Positions 1-7,861 of a DNA stretch of 64,000 bases are shown piece by piece. The notes under the pieces are model-generated. The model saw nothing but the letters and a program-made list of their open reading frames with translations. It did no database searches and was not told the origin of the DNA. The DNA comes from JBGRQA01 sp041725895 (GTDB taxonomy: Bacteria; Bacteroidota; Bacteroidia; Bacteroidales; Marinifilaceae): positions 1 to 64,000 of the forward strand of contig JBGRQA010000011.1 in NCBI GenBank assembly GCA_041725895.1. The letters are read 5' to 3'. Within the stretch, counting starts at the first letter, position 1. The number at the start of each line of letters is the position of its first letter. The position numbers and the translations under genes were made by a program.

Positions 1-97
1 AAAATTATATATTTGAATTTCAGAGTTACAATTAACTCTTTCTCTCCATAGCAGAAATTAAGTAATAATCTGTCAAGCTATTTTAGGAAGCGTCATT

Positions 98-232
98 CCC
101 GGACATGGGAATTTGATTCCCGGACATGGGAATTTGATTCCCGGACATGGGAATTTGATTCCCGGACATAGGAATTTGATTCCCGGACATGAGAGTTTGA
201 TTCCCGGACATGAGAGTTTGAATCCCGGGCAT
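98..232. repeat. 21-bp tandem repeat (minisatellite), about 6.5 units
   Basis: Units begin with CCCGGACAT at 98, 119, 140, 161, 182, 203 and 224, giving an exact 21-bp period. The first units are identical and the last three drift (GAGAGTTTGA, then CCCGGGCAT). The period is a multiple of three, so both strands stay open; on the minus strand the unit reads as a seven-residue HVRESNS repeat. I treat it as a non-coding minisatellite upstream of the radical SAM gene, because neither strand has a recognisable protein around it. No spacers, so not CRISPR. Confidence 0.9.
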
Positions 233-418
233 GAATTCGCCAGTCCCGGCGTGCTAATTGACTCCCAAACGCGCGAAACTGGGCCCCCAGGGGAAATTCA
301 ATATTCGGTACAGGCAATTCCGAAAATGCTACCAACAATTGTGTGGCATTCCTGGATTTCAATTTGAATTATCCCAAAGAATTTCATTAACTTGAGCTAA
401 AACAGGAAAGCTTTTTCG

Positions 419-1375
419 ATGATGAGTAGGAACATTCCCAATATTGATCCAAATTTCGAACCTGCCTACCTCAAATACCATGGTTCAGGTAATCTAACCA
501 AAAGGGCAGATGCTTTGTGGCAAAGAATGGAATCCTGCGACCTTTGTCCGCGCCTGTGCAATGCCAATCGGTTGATGGGGCAACGGGGAAACTGCGGGGC
601 TACAGATCTACTGGAAATTGCCTCCTTTCAAGCTCATTTTGGAGAAGAAAGACCACTGGTTGGAACTCATGGTTCCGGGACCATCTTCTTTACGCATTGC
701 TCCCTGCGGTGCGTATTCTGCCAAAATTGGGACATCAGTCATTGCGGACAAGGGAATCCGACGAGTATTGAAGGCTTATCGGAAATCATGCTCTACCTGC
801 AGGAAAAGGGCTGTCACAACATCAACCTGGTAACTCCCGACCATTTCCTTCCACACATTTTAAAGGCACTCGATCTGGCAGTTCAGGAAGGATTACACTT
901 ACCCATTGTTTACAATACGGGAGGATGGGTTCGTAAGGACATCCTAAAAACTCTGGATGGTATTGTAGACATCTACATGCCCGATTTCAAATACTGGAGT
1001 CCCGAGGAAGCCAATCGGTATTCCCCCGGAGCCAAAAGCTATCCGGAAATAGCCCGTCAGGCCCTTGTGGAAATGAACAGACAAGTTGGAGTAGCGAAAC
1101 CTGCAAGGGACGGATTGCTCTACCGTGGGCTTCTCATTCGCCATTTGGTAATGCCCGCCAGAATAGGAGGAACGAGAGAATTTCTCCATTGGATTGGCCA
1201 AAATCTCCCCAAGGACACCTATCTCAATTTGATGTCGCAATATCATCCCGCATACGAGGCCATGAATTATCCACGAATCAACAGAAGAATCAGCAGGGAA
1301 GAATACCTGGAAGCTCTGCAATGGTCCAAATCAGAAGGTTTAAGCCAGGTAGAAACACAATCCATTCCATTTTAG
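419..1375 (+). CDS. PflX-type radical SAM protein
   Basis: A 318-residue radical SAM protein of the PflX group (homologues of pyruvate formate-lyase activating enzyme, COG1313). The CxxxCxxC cluster that binds the 4Fe-4S/SAM centre is Cys94, Cys98, Cys101 in THCSLRCVFCQNW. An N-terminal Cys-rich motif typical of this subgroup, CDLCPRLCNANR, has Cys40, Cys43 and Cys47, with a further Cys59. The start is one of two adjacent ATGs (419 or 422), preceded by AGGAAAG at spacing suitable for ribosome binding. The substrate of the family is not established, and no glycyl-radical enzyme lies next to it here. It stands alone between the tandem repeat and a LytTR gene. Confidence 0.88.
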   Translation: MMSRNIPNIDPNFEPAYLKYHGSGNLTKRADALWQRMESCDLCPRLCNANRLMGQRGNCGATDLLEIASFQAHFGEERPLVGTHGSGTIFFTHCSLRCVFCQNWDISHCGQGNPTSIEGLSEIMLYLQEKGCHNINLVTPDHFLPHILKALDLAVQEGLHLPIVYNTGGWVRKDILKTLDGIVDIYMPDFKYWSPEEANRYSPGAKSYPEIARQALVEMNRQVGVAKPARDGLLYRGLLIRHLVMPARIGGTREFLHWIGQNLPKDTYLNLMSQYHPAYEAMNYPRINRRISREEYLEALQWSKSEGLSQVETQSIPF

Positions 1376-1528
1376 ATACCAATTTTGAACTTTTCAATCC
1401 GAAACTACAATATACAACCATCTGCTATATTTCTTTGCAATAGGAAGAAGACAACAATCCTTATTTAAAATAATTGCTAAATTTACACTCAATAGATAAC
1501 ATACGATAAACAACTTAGGAACTACAGA

Positions 1529-2407
1529 ATGAGTACCCGTTTCAAACAATGGCTAAACCTTACATACCCACAGAACTATATCATTAAAAACCCTTACAGG
1601 GGAGCCTTACTACTGGCCCTGTTCTGTTTTGGTTTCATTCTTCTCTATCATCCGCTCAACACCCAAAAAGCACCAGCCTTAAGCTTTGAACAAACTATGG
1701 CCATCTACAGCCTTATGGTAGCTCTATCATCCTTCCTGGTGATCAAAATCCTTAAGCTTATCCCCTACTTCTCAAAAGAGAAGGATTGGACTTTTTCCAA
1801 AGAATTATTCGCCATTCTTATTACCCTGTTAGGACTAGGTATTGCCATATATCTTCTGGCATTCGTAGTGGAACCTCCCGCTAACCGATGGAATCTATCC
1901 ACATTTCTGGATTCCTGCCTCCGTGTTTTCCTGGTGGGTATCCTTCCCTTCTCCTTCTTTACCTTAATCAATTACAAACACCTGCAATCCCACGAAACCG
2001 ACAACCAGAATCAAGCTACAAACACCGAAAAGGTGGAAACAAAAGTGCCGGAGAATAAGATCAGGATTGAATCGAAACTGAAGAAGGACAACCTCAGCTT
2101 TTTCCCGAACCAATTTCTGTATGCCGAATCGGATGGAAACTACGTAATCTTCTACCTGCAGGAGGACCATAAGGTAAGCAAGAAGGTCATCCGGAATTCA
2201 ATCAGCAACATTGCCCAACAGCTTTCGGATACTCCTTACCTGGTACGAACCCACAGGGCATTTATCGTAAACCTGAAAAAAGTGACAAAAAAACACGGGA
2301 ACGCCTCGGGTTACCGTTTGCAACTTGAGGGAACAGAATCTCCAATTCCCGTTTCCAGGCAAAATATCAAATTTTTCGACCAGGTATCAGACCGGTTTTC
2401 CAGTTAA
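1529..2407 (+). CDS. Membrane-anchored LytTR transcriptional regulator
   Basis: A 292-residue protein with four hydrophobic segments in about residues 25-155 (for example GALLLALFCFGFILLY), a charged linker, and a C-terminal LytTR DNA-binding domain at roughly 190-290. The domain shows the usual signature: FLYAESDGNYVIFY, a conserved YLVRTHRAFIVNL stretch and a late IPVSRQNIKFF. It has no receiver domain, so it probably senses through the membrane part; the signal is unknown. Transcribed towards the TonB-dependent receptor 174 bp downstream, which has its own promoter-like sequence. That neighbour is a possible target, which is inference from position only. Confidence 0.85.
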   Translation: MSTRFKQWLNLTYPQNYIIKNPYRGALLLALFCFGFILLYHPLNTQKAPALSFEQTMAIYSLMVALSSFLVIKILKLIPYFSKEKDWTFSKELFAILITLLGLGIAIYLLAFVVEPPANRWNLSTFLDSCLRVFLVGILPFSFFTLINYKHLQSHETDNQNQATNTEKVETKVPENKIRIESKLKKDNLSFFPNQFLYAESDGNYVIFYLQEDHKVSKKVIRNSISNIAQQLSDTPYLVRTHRAFIVNLKKVTKKHGNASGYRLQLEGTESPIPVSRQNIKFFDQVSDRFSS

Positions 2408-2512
2408 CCTGTTTGCCTTTCATCACAGAAAATCGTCACCCATACCAACTGAAAAACCGGGTGTTTCCTGGCTTTGTCACAGATCACAAATTCTTGCCAT
2501 ATATCCCAATTA

Positions 2513-2544
2513 ATTGACCGGCACCGTAATATTTCCTGAATTTG
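2513..2544 (+). promoter_or_regulatory. Putative Bacteroidota-type promoter of the TonB receptor gene
   Basis: ATTG at 2513-2516, 20 bp, then TGAATTTG at 2537-2544. This matches the -33 TTG / -7 TAnnTTTG layout of Bacteroidota sigma factor promoters with one mismatch. It would start transcription about 30 bp before the ATG at 2582. Confidence 0.45.
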
Positions 2545-2581
2545 CAAATAGAAGAATTGCAAATTTTAACATTCAGGAACT

Positions 2582-4954
2582 ATGAATTTCTATTGGAAAA
2601 GCTACAAAGAAATAAGCATCGTGCTTGCAATTGCTGCATTACTGATCAACCTTCCGGTTAACGGGCAGGTAAAGCAACGTATCGAAGGGTTTGTTACGGA
2701 TCAAAGCAAGGAGCAGCCCATCCCTTTTGCTACGGTAAGCTTACACAACATCAGCGACACCGCGATAATTGCCGGAACCATGAGTAATATGGAAGGGCGG
2801 TTTATTCTGTCACAGGTTCCCGAAGGAAGGTATTTCCTCCGGGTCAATTTTATTGGTTTTGAACCCCGAATGCAAATGGTGGACTGCACGAAAGGAAAGA
2901 GTTACAATACCGGAAAAATACCACTAAAGGAAGAGACTGTGCAGCTTGAGGAAACCCTGGTGGTAGGCGAACGAATAAAAGCCAAAACGACCACCGATAA
3001 AACCACTTTCTTTGTAAACAAGAAAATGAATGACGTTTCGAACACAGGCGTGGATATTTTGAAACACATTCCGGGCGTACACCTGGATCTGATTCACAAC
3101 CTATCGCTTGAGGGCCATCGGAATGTTCTCATCCTGGTGAATGGCAAGGAGCGGGATCTGAATTTTGTGAAACAGATCAATGCCCGAAAAATTGACAAAG
3201 TGGAAATTATACGGGCACCCGGTTCAAAGTACGATGCCAATGTTTCCGGCGTTCTGAATATCATCCTAAAAGAGAAAGAGACTGGATTTAACGGACATAT
3301 TTATGCGGAAGCCCCCACTTCCGAATCGGAAATCTATCTCAGTCCGGCCTATAGCCTGAACTACGGGAACAGGAAGTTTAACTTCTTTACCTCCTACGAC
3401 GGGGAAATAACCTATTTCGATATTACGGAGGAAAACAGAAGGAAACTATTTGATTCATCGAAGACAAGAGAATTCCAATCAATTCTGAACGTAAGGCAGA
3501 AAAACTGGTCGCACAACTTTCATTACGGCATGGACTTCTTTTTAAACGAAAGGAATCAATTTAATATCTACGGCTATTACAACCCCTACTCCCAGGAACA
3601 TGACGGAGATATTGAAATGCAGGTCCGGCATGAGGAATTGGTCACAGATCATGCGCTGGCCGATAAAGAAGATACTGACAAGAATTACAAAACATTCTAT
3701 TCGCTGTATTACAAGCACATTTTCAGCAACCCAGACCGGGAACTCACATTCGACCTGAGCTACTACAAGCTAAAAGCAGATAACACCACCCACTACACCT
3801 ACCAGACTGCAACCAACAACAGTTTCAGAGAAGTGGTCAATAGGGTAAAACCCCGACAGAATTCAGCCAGTTTACGAGTTGACTTTACCTCACCGCTTGC
3901 CAAAAAGGTAAAATTGGATGCCGGGTTAAAAGGAAAACGGAGGGTAATGAAGGACGAAAACACAAGCAATTTCGAATACCATGAAAACACCTATGCTGCT
4001 TACGTTGCACTATCCTACAATAGTTCCCGAATGAGTTTGAATGCCGGGCTTCGTGCTGAGGGCTCAACAACAGAATGGGAAAAACATGCATGCAATAACT
4101 TGAATTCGCTACTGCCCCACGTCAGAATCAACTACAAAATCAACAAAAAGCAAAGCATTCAGATGAATTACCGACGGACCATCACCCGCCCCAATATCTA
4201 TCAACTAAATCCGTACGTATCGGTTATTGATCCCTTTCTGGTGCAAAAAGGAAATCCGGAACTACAATCGCAAATAGCCCATCAATTTACTATCGATTAC
4301 ACGGTAATGCCTGGCAACAACTATATTTCCACACGATTTTTTTACCATAGAATTTCGAATACCATTAACAGGCTCACCTTCAAAAACAACTCTGGCGTTC
4401 TTGAAACCCGGCCGGATAATATGGGTAAAATGCATCAATATGGTATTCAATTGACCGGAGCGATAAAACTATCCAAAGCCATTACCTTTAGTCCCTTTTT
4501 CAAGCTTTTACGCTCTCAATCCCAAATCAACGATCGAACCAGGCAATATGGCATAACCAACAGTGAAGATTGGAGCTATGAATCGGGTTGTTCTGCTACT
4601 GTTAACTTCAAAAAGAATTTAGCCGCATCATTCCTGTTTCAATACAACAGCCCCAGAACGGATATCCAAAACACCAGGAACTGTGATCCCCTGTATTTCC
4701 TGTCTCTGGAAAAAACCTACAAGAAAAACCTGAACATTGGAATCCGAACCGGCATCCCTTTCACCAAGTCATTCAACTACTTCACTTGTAAAACAGAAGG
4801 CTACGATTTTCATTCGCATTCAAAAGGGAACATCAACATATCGGTTTTCCCGGTTTGGCTACATGTACGATTCCAATTCAATACGGGTAAAAAAGTCAAA
4901 AGAATAGATCGTGAAAGAGGAAAAACAGACAACACCCCCAAAAAAGGTTTTTAA
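2582..4954 (+). CDS. TonB-dependent receptor / outer-membrane beta-barrel protein
   Basis: A 790-residue outer-membrane protein. Residues 1-29 form a signal peptide, followed by a carboxypeptidase-regulatory-like beta-sandwich (about 33-115, including GFVTDQSKEQPIPFATV). A plug-like segment follows at about 130-230, with ILKHIPGVHLD and an LNIILKEKETGF stretch. The remainder is an aromatic-rich 22-strand-type barrel. It resembles the OMP_b-brl_3 group found widely in Bacteroidota, whose ligands are mostly unknown. No SusD partner is next to it, so it is not a classical polysaccharide-locus pair. The preceding LytTR gene may regulate it. Confidence 0.85.
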   Translation: MNFYWKSYKEISIVLAIAALLINLPVNGQVKQRIEGFVTDQSKEQPIPFATVSLHNISDTAIIAGTMSNMEGRFILSQVPEGRYFLRVNFIGFEPRMQMVDCTKGKSYNTGKIPLKEETVQLEETLVVGERIKAKTTTDKTTFFVNKKMNDVSNTGVDILKHIPGVHLDLIHNLSLEGHRNVLILVNGKERDLNFVKQINARKIDKVEIIRAPGSKYDANVSGVLNIILKEKETGFNGHIYAEAPTSESEIYLSPAYSLNYGNRKFNFFTSYDGEITYFDITEENRRKLFDSSKTREFQSILNVRQKNWSHNFHYGMDFFLNERNQFNIYGYYNPYSQEHDGDIEMQVRHEELVTDHALADKEDTDKNYKTFYSLYYKHIFSNPDRELTFDLSYYKLKADNTTHYTYQTATNNSFREVVNRVKPRQNSASLRVDFTSPLAKKVKLDAGLKGKRRVMKDENTSNFEYHENTYAAYVALSYNSSRMSLNAGLRAEGSTTEWEKHACNNLNSLLPHVRINYKINKKQSIQMNYRRTITRPNIYQLNPYVSVIDPFLVQKGNPELQSQIAHQFTIDYTVMPGNNYISTRFFYHRISNTINRLTFKNNSGVLETRPDNMGKMHQYGIQLTGAIKLSKAITFSPFFKLLRSQSQINDRTRQYGITNSEDWSYESGCSATVNFKKNLAASFLFQYNSPRTDIQNTRNCDPLYFLSLEKTYKKNLNIGIRTGIPFTKSFNYFTCKTEGYDFHSHSKGNINISVFPVWLHVRFQFNTGKKVKRIDRERGKTDNTPKKGF

Positions 4955-4983
4955 GATTAGGTGATTATTCAATGTCTCACAAG

Positions 4984-5022
4984 ATCCGATTTAGCTTTTC
5001 AACCGAAAAAGCTAAACCGGAT
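4984..5022 (+). terminator. Long inverted repeat after the TonB receptor, possible terminator
   Basis: Left arm 4984-4999 and right arm 5007-5022 pair in 15 of 16 positions (ATCCGATTTAGCTTTT with AAAAGCTAAACCGGAT). There is no T-run behind it, so it is either a weak terminator or an mRNA-stabilising 3' hairpin. Confidence 0.5.
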
Positions 5023-5127
5023 ATAGGGTAATAAAACACTAATCGGGATTGGCCATGGGTAAAACAAAGGGGTATCAATGCAAAATGGAATAAAATTCCG
5101 AACCATTACCCCCCACAGCAAACGAGG

Positions 5128-5289
5128 ATGAGCATTTCAATTCAATACTTTCAGTATTGTTATTACTTTCTACGTTCACGAAACCTTGAGGTGCACCCAT
5201 GGCTATCCATGATTGATTCCCTTCGGGAATCCTACCGATCTGAAATTGAGAAAGAGAAGAGTATTAAAACCCTCAACCGCTCCGGATGA
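5128..5289 (+). CDS. Candidate small protein, 53 aa, unknown
   Basis: ATG at 5128 with CGAGG just upstream opens a 53-codon frame ending in TGA at 5287-5289. The product begins MSISIQYFQYCYYFLRSRN and ends in a charged EIEKEKSIKTLNRSG tail. It lies in the 430-bp gap between the receptor and the TetR gene. I recognise no family. It could be chance or a remnant; the only support is the ribosome-binding-like sequence and length. Confidence 0.2.
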   Translation: MSISIQYFQYCYYFLRSRNLEVHPWLSMIDSLRESYRSEIEKEKSIKTLNRSG

Positions 5290-5330
5290 ATAAAACTATT
5301 ACTACAAACATAAAATACCTACTTATTGGT

Positions 5331-5362
5331 ATTGCCCATTCAGGGAATCATCATTTCCTTTG
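5331..5362 (+). promoter_or_regulatory. Putative promoter of the TetR gene
   Basis: ATTG 5331-5334, 20 bp, then TTCCTTTG 5355-5362, close to the Bacteroidota -33/-7 pattern. The predicted start of transcription, around 5369, lies at the GAACATTGTTC palindrome. It also rules out the in-frame ATG at 5326 as the gene start. Confidence 0.4.
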
Positions 5363-5369
5363 TAAAAAC

Positions 5370-5380
5370 GAACATTGTTC
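5370..5380. promoter_or_regulatory. Putative TetR operator 1 (GAACATTGTTC)
   Basis: Perfect 11-bp palindrome GAAC-ATT-GTTC, at the predicted transcription start and 5 bp before the TetR ATG at 5386. The same GAAC-N3-GTTC pattern recurs before the first ABC gene at 6015-6025. This placement fits autoregulation plus operon control. Confidence 0.45.
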
Positions 5381-5385
5381 AGGTT

Positions 5386-5997
5386 ATGCAGATTCAAAAA
5401 GAAAACATACATCAGCAAATATTGGAAGTTTCCGGAAAAGAATTCTTCCAGCATGGATTTAAAGGTACTTCAATGCGTACGATTGCTCAAAAAACAGGCG
5501 TAGGATTGAGCAATATCTACAACTACTTCAAAAACAAAGATGAGATATTGCAGGCGGTACTACAACCCCTTCTTGATCATCTGGCCACCCTCCAAAAAGG
5601 ACACAACAGCGTGGAACACATCAATACAAACACCTTTTATTCTGATGAATACCAAAGAAAGAACATCCAGGAGTTTGTTGAAATGGTGGAGCTGTACCGG
5701 GAAGAACTAAATCTCATCCTTTTCCATGTGCATGGTTCCAAACTGGAAGATTTCAAAGAGGAATTAATTGCGGGATACACCCAAACAGGATTGGATTATC
5801 TTCATAAAATGAAGGAAAAATATCCTGCAACCAACTCCAACATCTCTGAATTCTTCATCCACAATTACAGTTCTCAATGGGTTAATGTTCTGGGCGAAAT
5901 TGTTACACACAATTTAACCCACGAGGAAACAGAACAATTCATTTCCGAATACATCCAATTTTCAACCGCGGGCTGGAAGAAACTGATGCGTGTTTAA
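5386..5997 (+). CDS. TetR/AcrR family transcriptional regulator
   Basis: A 203-residue one-component repressor. The N-terminal helix-turn-helix at about residues 10-55 has the family pattern: FFQHGFKGTSMRTIAQKTGVG followed by NIYNYFKNKDEILQAVL. The C-terminal ligand domain is divergent and does not show the ligand. I chose the ATG at 5386 rather than 5326 because the promoter-like and operator-like sequences lie between them and the first 20 residues of the longer frame do not resemble TetR proteins. It heads a same-strand run of transporter genes and probably represses them, opening when a toxic or lipid-like substrate binds. Confidence 0.88.
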   Translation: MQIQKENIHQQILEVSGKEFFQHGFKGTSMRTIAQKTGVGLSNIYNYFKNKDEILQAVLQPLLDHLATLQKGHNSVEHINTNTFYSDEYQRKNIQEFVEMVELYREELNLILFHVHGSKLEDFKEELIAGYTQTGLDYLHKMKEKYPATNSNISEFFIHNYSSQWVNVLGEIVTHNLTHEETEQFISEYIQFSTAGWKKLMRV

Positions 5998-6014
5998 TTT
6001 TTTTGAATGAAACT

Positions 6015-6025
6015 GAACGTCGTTC
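6015..6025. promoter_or_regulatory. Putative TetR operator 2 (GAACGTCGTTC)
   Basis: GAAC-GTC-GTTC sits 26 bp before the preferred start of the first ABC gene and shares both half-sites with the palindrome upstream of the TetR gene. Its position inside the longer reading frame argues that the ABC gene starts at 6051. Confidence 0.4.
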
Positions 6026-6050
6026 TCTTTTAACATTTAAAACTTTTGTA

Positions 6051-7808
6051 ATGAAAGGAAAAAAACAAAAATCAGGGATAGCTCGCCTGCTGGAAATCGC
6101 AGGCCACCGGAAAGGACTTCTTGCTACCTCCGGCATTCTTGCCACTATTCATGCGGTACTGACCATGGTGCCCTATGTTTTAATCTTCTATGTTCTTAAG
6201 GAACTGCTAAGCGGACACATTTCAAATGACAACATCTCCAACTACCTAACTTGGGCAGTAATTGCCATTGTCACTTCCTTTGTTTTGATGTATGCTTCGG
6301 CCATGGCATCGCATGTAGCAGCCTTTAACATCCTGTATGAACTACGATGCAAAATTGCCTCCAAACTGGGCCAACTGCCCATGGGTTATGTGGGAAACCG
6401 CAGCTCGGGTGCCTTGCGAAAAATTCTGGCTGACGATGTGGAACGCATCGAGGTTTTTATCGCACATGGAATTCCTGATACCGTTAAATCAATTACCCTA
6501 CCCATAATTTTCCTTATCTACCTGTTTTTTACCGATTGGCGACTGGCACTGATCAGTTTCATCCCCTTGGTTATCCTGTCATTCGTGGTGCCCCTGTTGA
6601 TGGGAACAAAAAAAGCGAAACGCACCATGAAAGAATATCACAACTCGCTGGAGGAGATGAATGCGGGAATTGTGGAATTTGTTCGAGCCATGCCGGTGAT
6701 GAAAATCTTTGGACAATCAGCTACCGCATTCACCAAATACAGCGGAACCGTAAACCGATACGAAAAATTCATCCACCAGTGGAACTCGGTATCCTCTCCT
6801 GTTTGGAGCGCAATGATGAGTTTTTTGAACAATGCGCTCCTCCCCGTGCTGGCTTATGGCCTTTACCTCTACCTGAATGAAGGACTGAGCCTGTCGGTTT
6901 TTTTCCTGTTCCTGATTCTGGGAGTAGGATACATCCATCCCATGTTTGCTCTGCCGGCCTTGAGTACGCAAATTTCCATGATCAATCATGGGGTGAAACG
7001 AATGGACGAGATCCTGTTTGAAATTGAGGAACAGAAGAGTGGTTCGGAGAACCCTTCCGGTTTTTCACTGGATTTTAACCAGGTAGGCTTTTACTACACC
7101 GAAGGAACTGAGGTACTGAAGGATGTTAGCTTTTCCGTTCCCCGGGGCAGTATCACCGCATTGGTCGGACCTTCCGGATCGGGAAAATCAACAGCAGGAC
7201 AACTGGCGGCCCGTTTTTACGATGTACAAAGCGGAAGCATCACTTTGGGAGGAATCAACATTCAGGATATCAGAACGGAGGAGCTGATGAAAAATATCGG
7301 ATTCGTATTTCAGGACAACATGATGTTCTACCAAAGTATTTACGATAATATTCTAATGGGCATGAACAAAACCCGGGAAGAAGTTATTGCAGCAGCCAAA
7401 ATTGCCCGGTGCCACGATTTCATCATGAAACTTCCCAATGGTTACGATACTCATTTTGGCGACAAGGGAATCCATCTGAGCGGTGGCGAACAGCAACGCA
7501 TTCAACTGGCACGGGTTATCCTGAAAGATGCTCCGGTTCTTATCCTGGATGAAGCAACAGCTTTTAGTGATCCGGAAAACGAACACCTGATTATGGAGGC
7601 TTGTAGTGAGCTTATCCAACAAAAAACCGTGATTGTTATTGCTCACCGCTTGTCAACCATTGCTGAGGTAGATCAGATTGTGGTGCTAAACAATGGAACA
7701 ATCGAAGACAAAGGCACTCATAATCAACTACTGGATAATTGCAAACTGTATCAAAACATGTGGAATGCACATACCCGGGCAAAGGAGTTCGAAATTGCAA
7801 ACAGCTAA
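6051..7808 (+). CDS. ABC exporter half-transporter (permease fused to ATPase), first of pair
   Basis: A 585-residue type I ABC exporter half. Six membrane helices occupy about residues 20-310, and the ATPase domain runs from 335. Walker A is GPSGSGKST near residue 373, the signature is LSGGEQQR near 475, and Walker B is VLILDEATAFSD. The D-loop reads FSDPE rather than the usual SLDPE. The start at 6051 (MKGKKQKSG) is preferred; an in-frame ATG at 6003 would add 16 unrelated residues and cover the operator-like palindrome. It probably forms a heterodimer with the next gene and exports a hydrophobic compound; the YbtP/YbtQ-like appearance does not settle direction or substrate. Confidence 0.87.
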   Translation: MKGKKQKSGIARLLEIAGHRKGLLATSGILATIHAVLTMVPYVLIFYVLKELLSGHISNDNISNYLTWAVIAIVTSFVLMYASAMASHVAAFNILYELRCKIASKLGQLPMGYVGNRSSGALRKILADDVERIEVFIAHGIPDTVKSITLPIIFLIYLFFTDWRLALISFIPLVILSFVVPLLMGTKKAKRTMKEYHNSLEEMNAGIVEFVRAMPVMKIFGQSATAFTKYSGTVNRYEKFIHQWNSVSSPVWSAMMSFLNNALLPVLAYGLYLYLNEGLSLSVFFLFLILGVGYIHPMFALPALSTQISMINHGVKRMDEILFEIEEQKSGSENPSGFSLDFNQVGFYYTEGTEVLKDVSFSVPRGSITALVGPSGSGKSTAGQLAARFYDVQSGSITLGGINIQDIRTEELMKNIGFVFQDNMMFYQSIYDNILMGMNKTREEVIAAAKIARCHDFIMKLPNGYDTHFGDKGIHLSGGEQQRIQLARVILKDAPVLILDEATAFSDPENEHLIMEACSELIQQKTVIVIAHRLSTIAEVDQIVVLNNGTIEDKGTHNQLLDNCKLYQNMWNAHTRAKEFEIANS

Positions 7809-7861
7809 TCAATTGATGAGATATCGCAATTGATTAAACAGAAAACAATAATAAAAAAATC

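Noticed and set aside
93..362. 89-codon minus-strand ORF and 84-codon plus-strand ORF over the first repeat
   Set aside because: Open only because the 21-bp period preserves frame; product is the repeat plus low-complexity flanks.
2582..4954. Reading the first TonB receptor as half of a SusCD glycan locus
   Set aside because: No SusD-like lipoprotein or glycoside hydrolase lies beside it.
6003..6050. Upstream in-frame start for the first ABC half-transporter
   Set aside because: The added residues do not resemble the family and would overlap the putative TetR operator.
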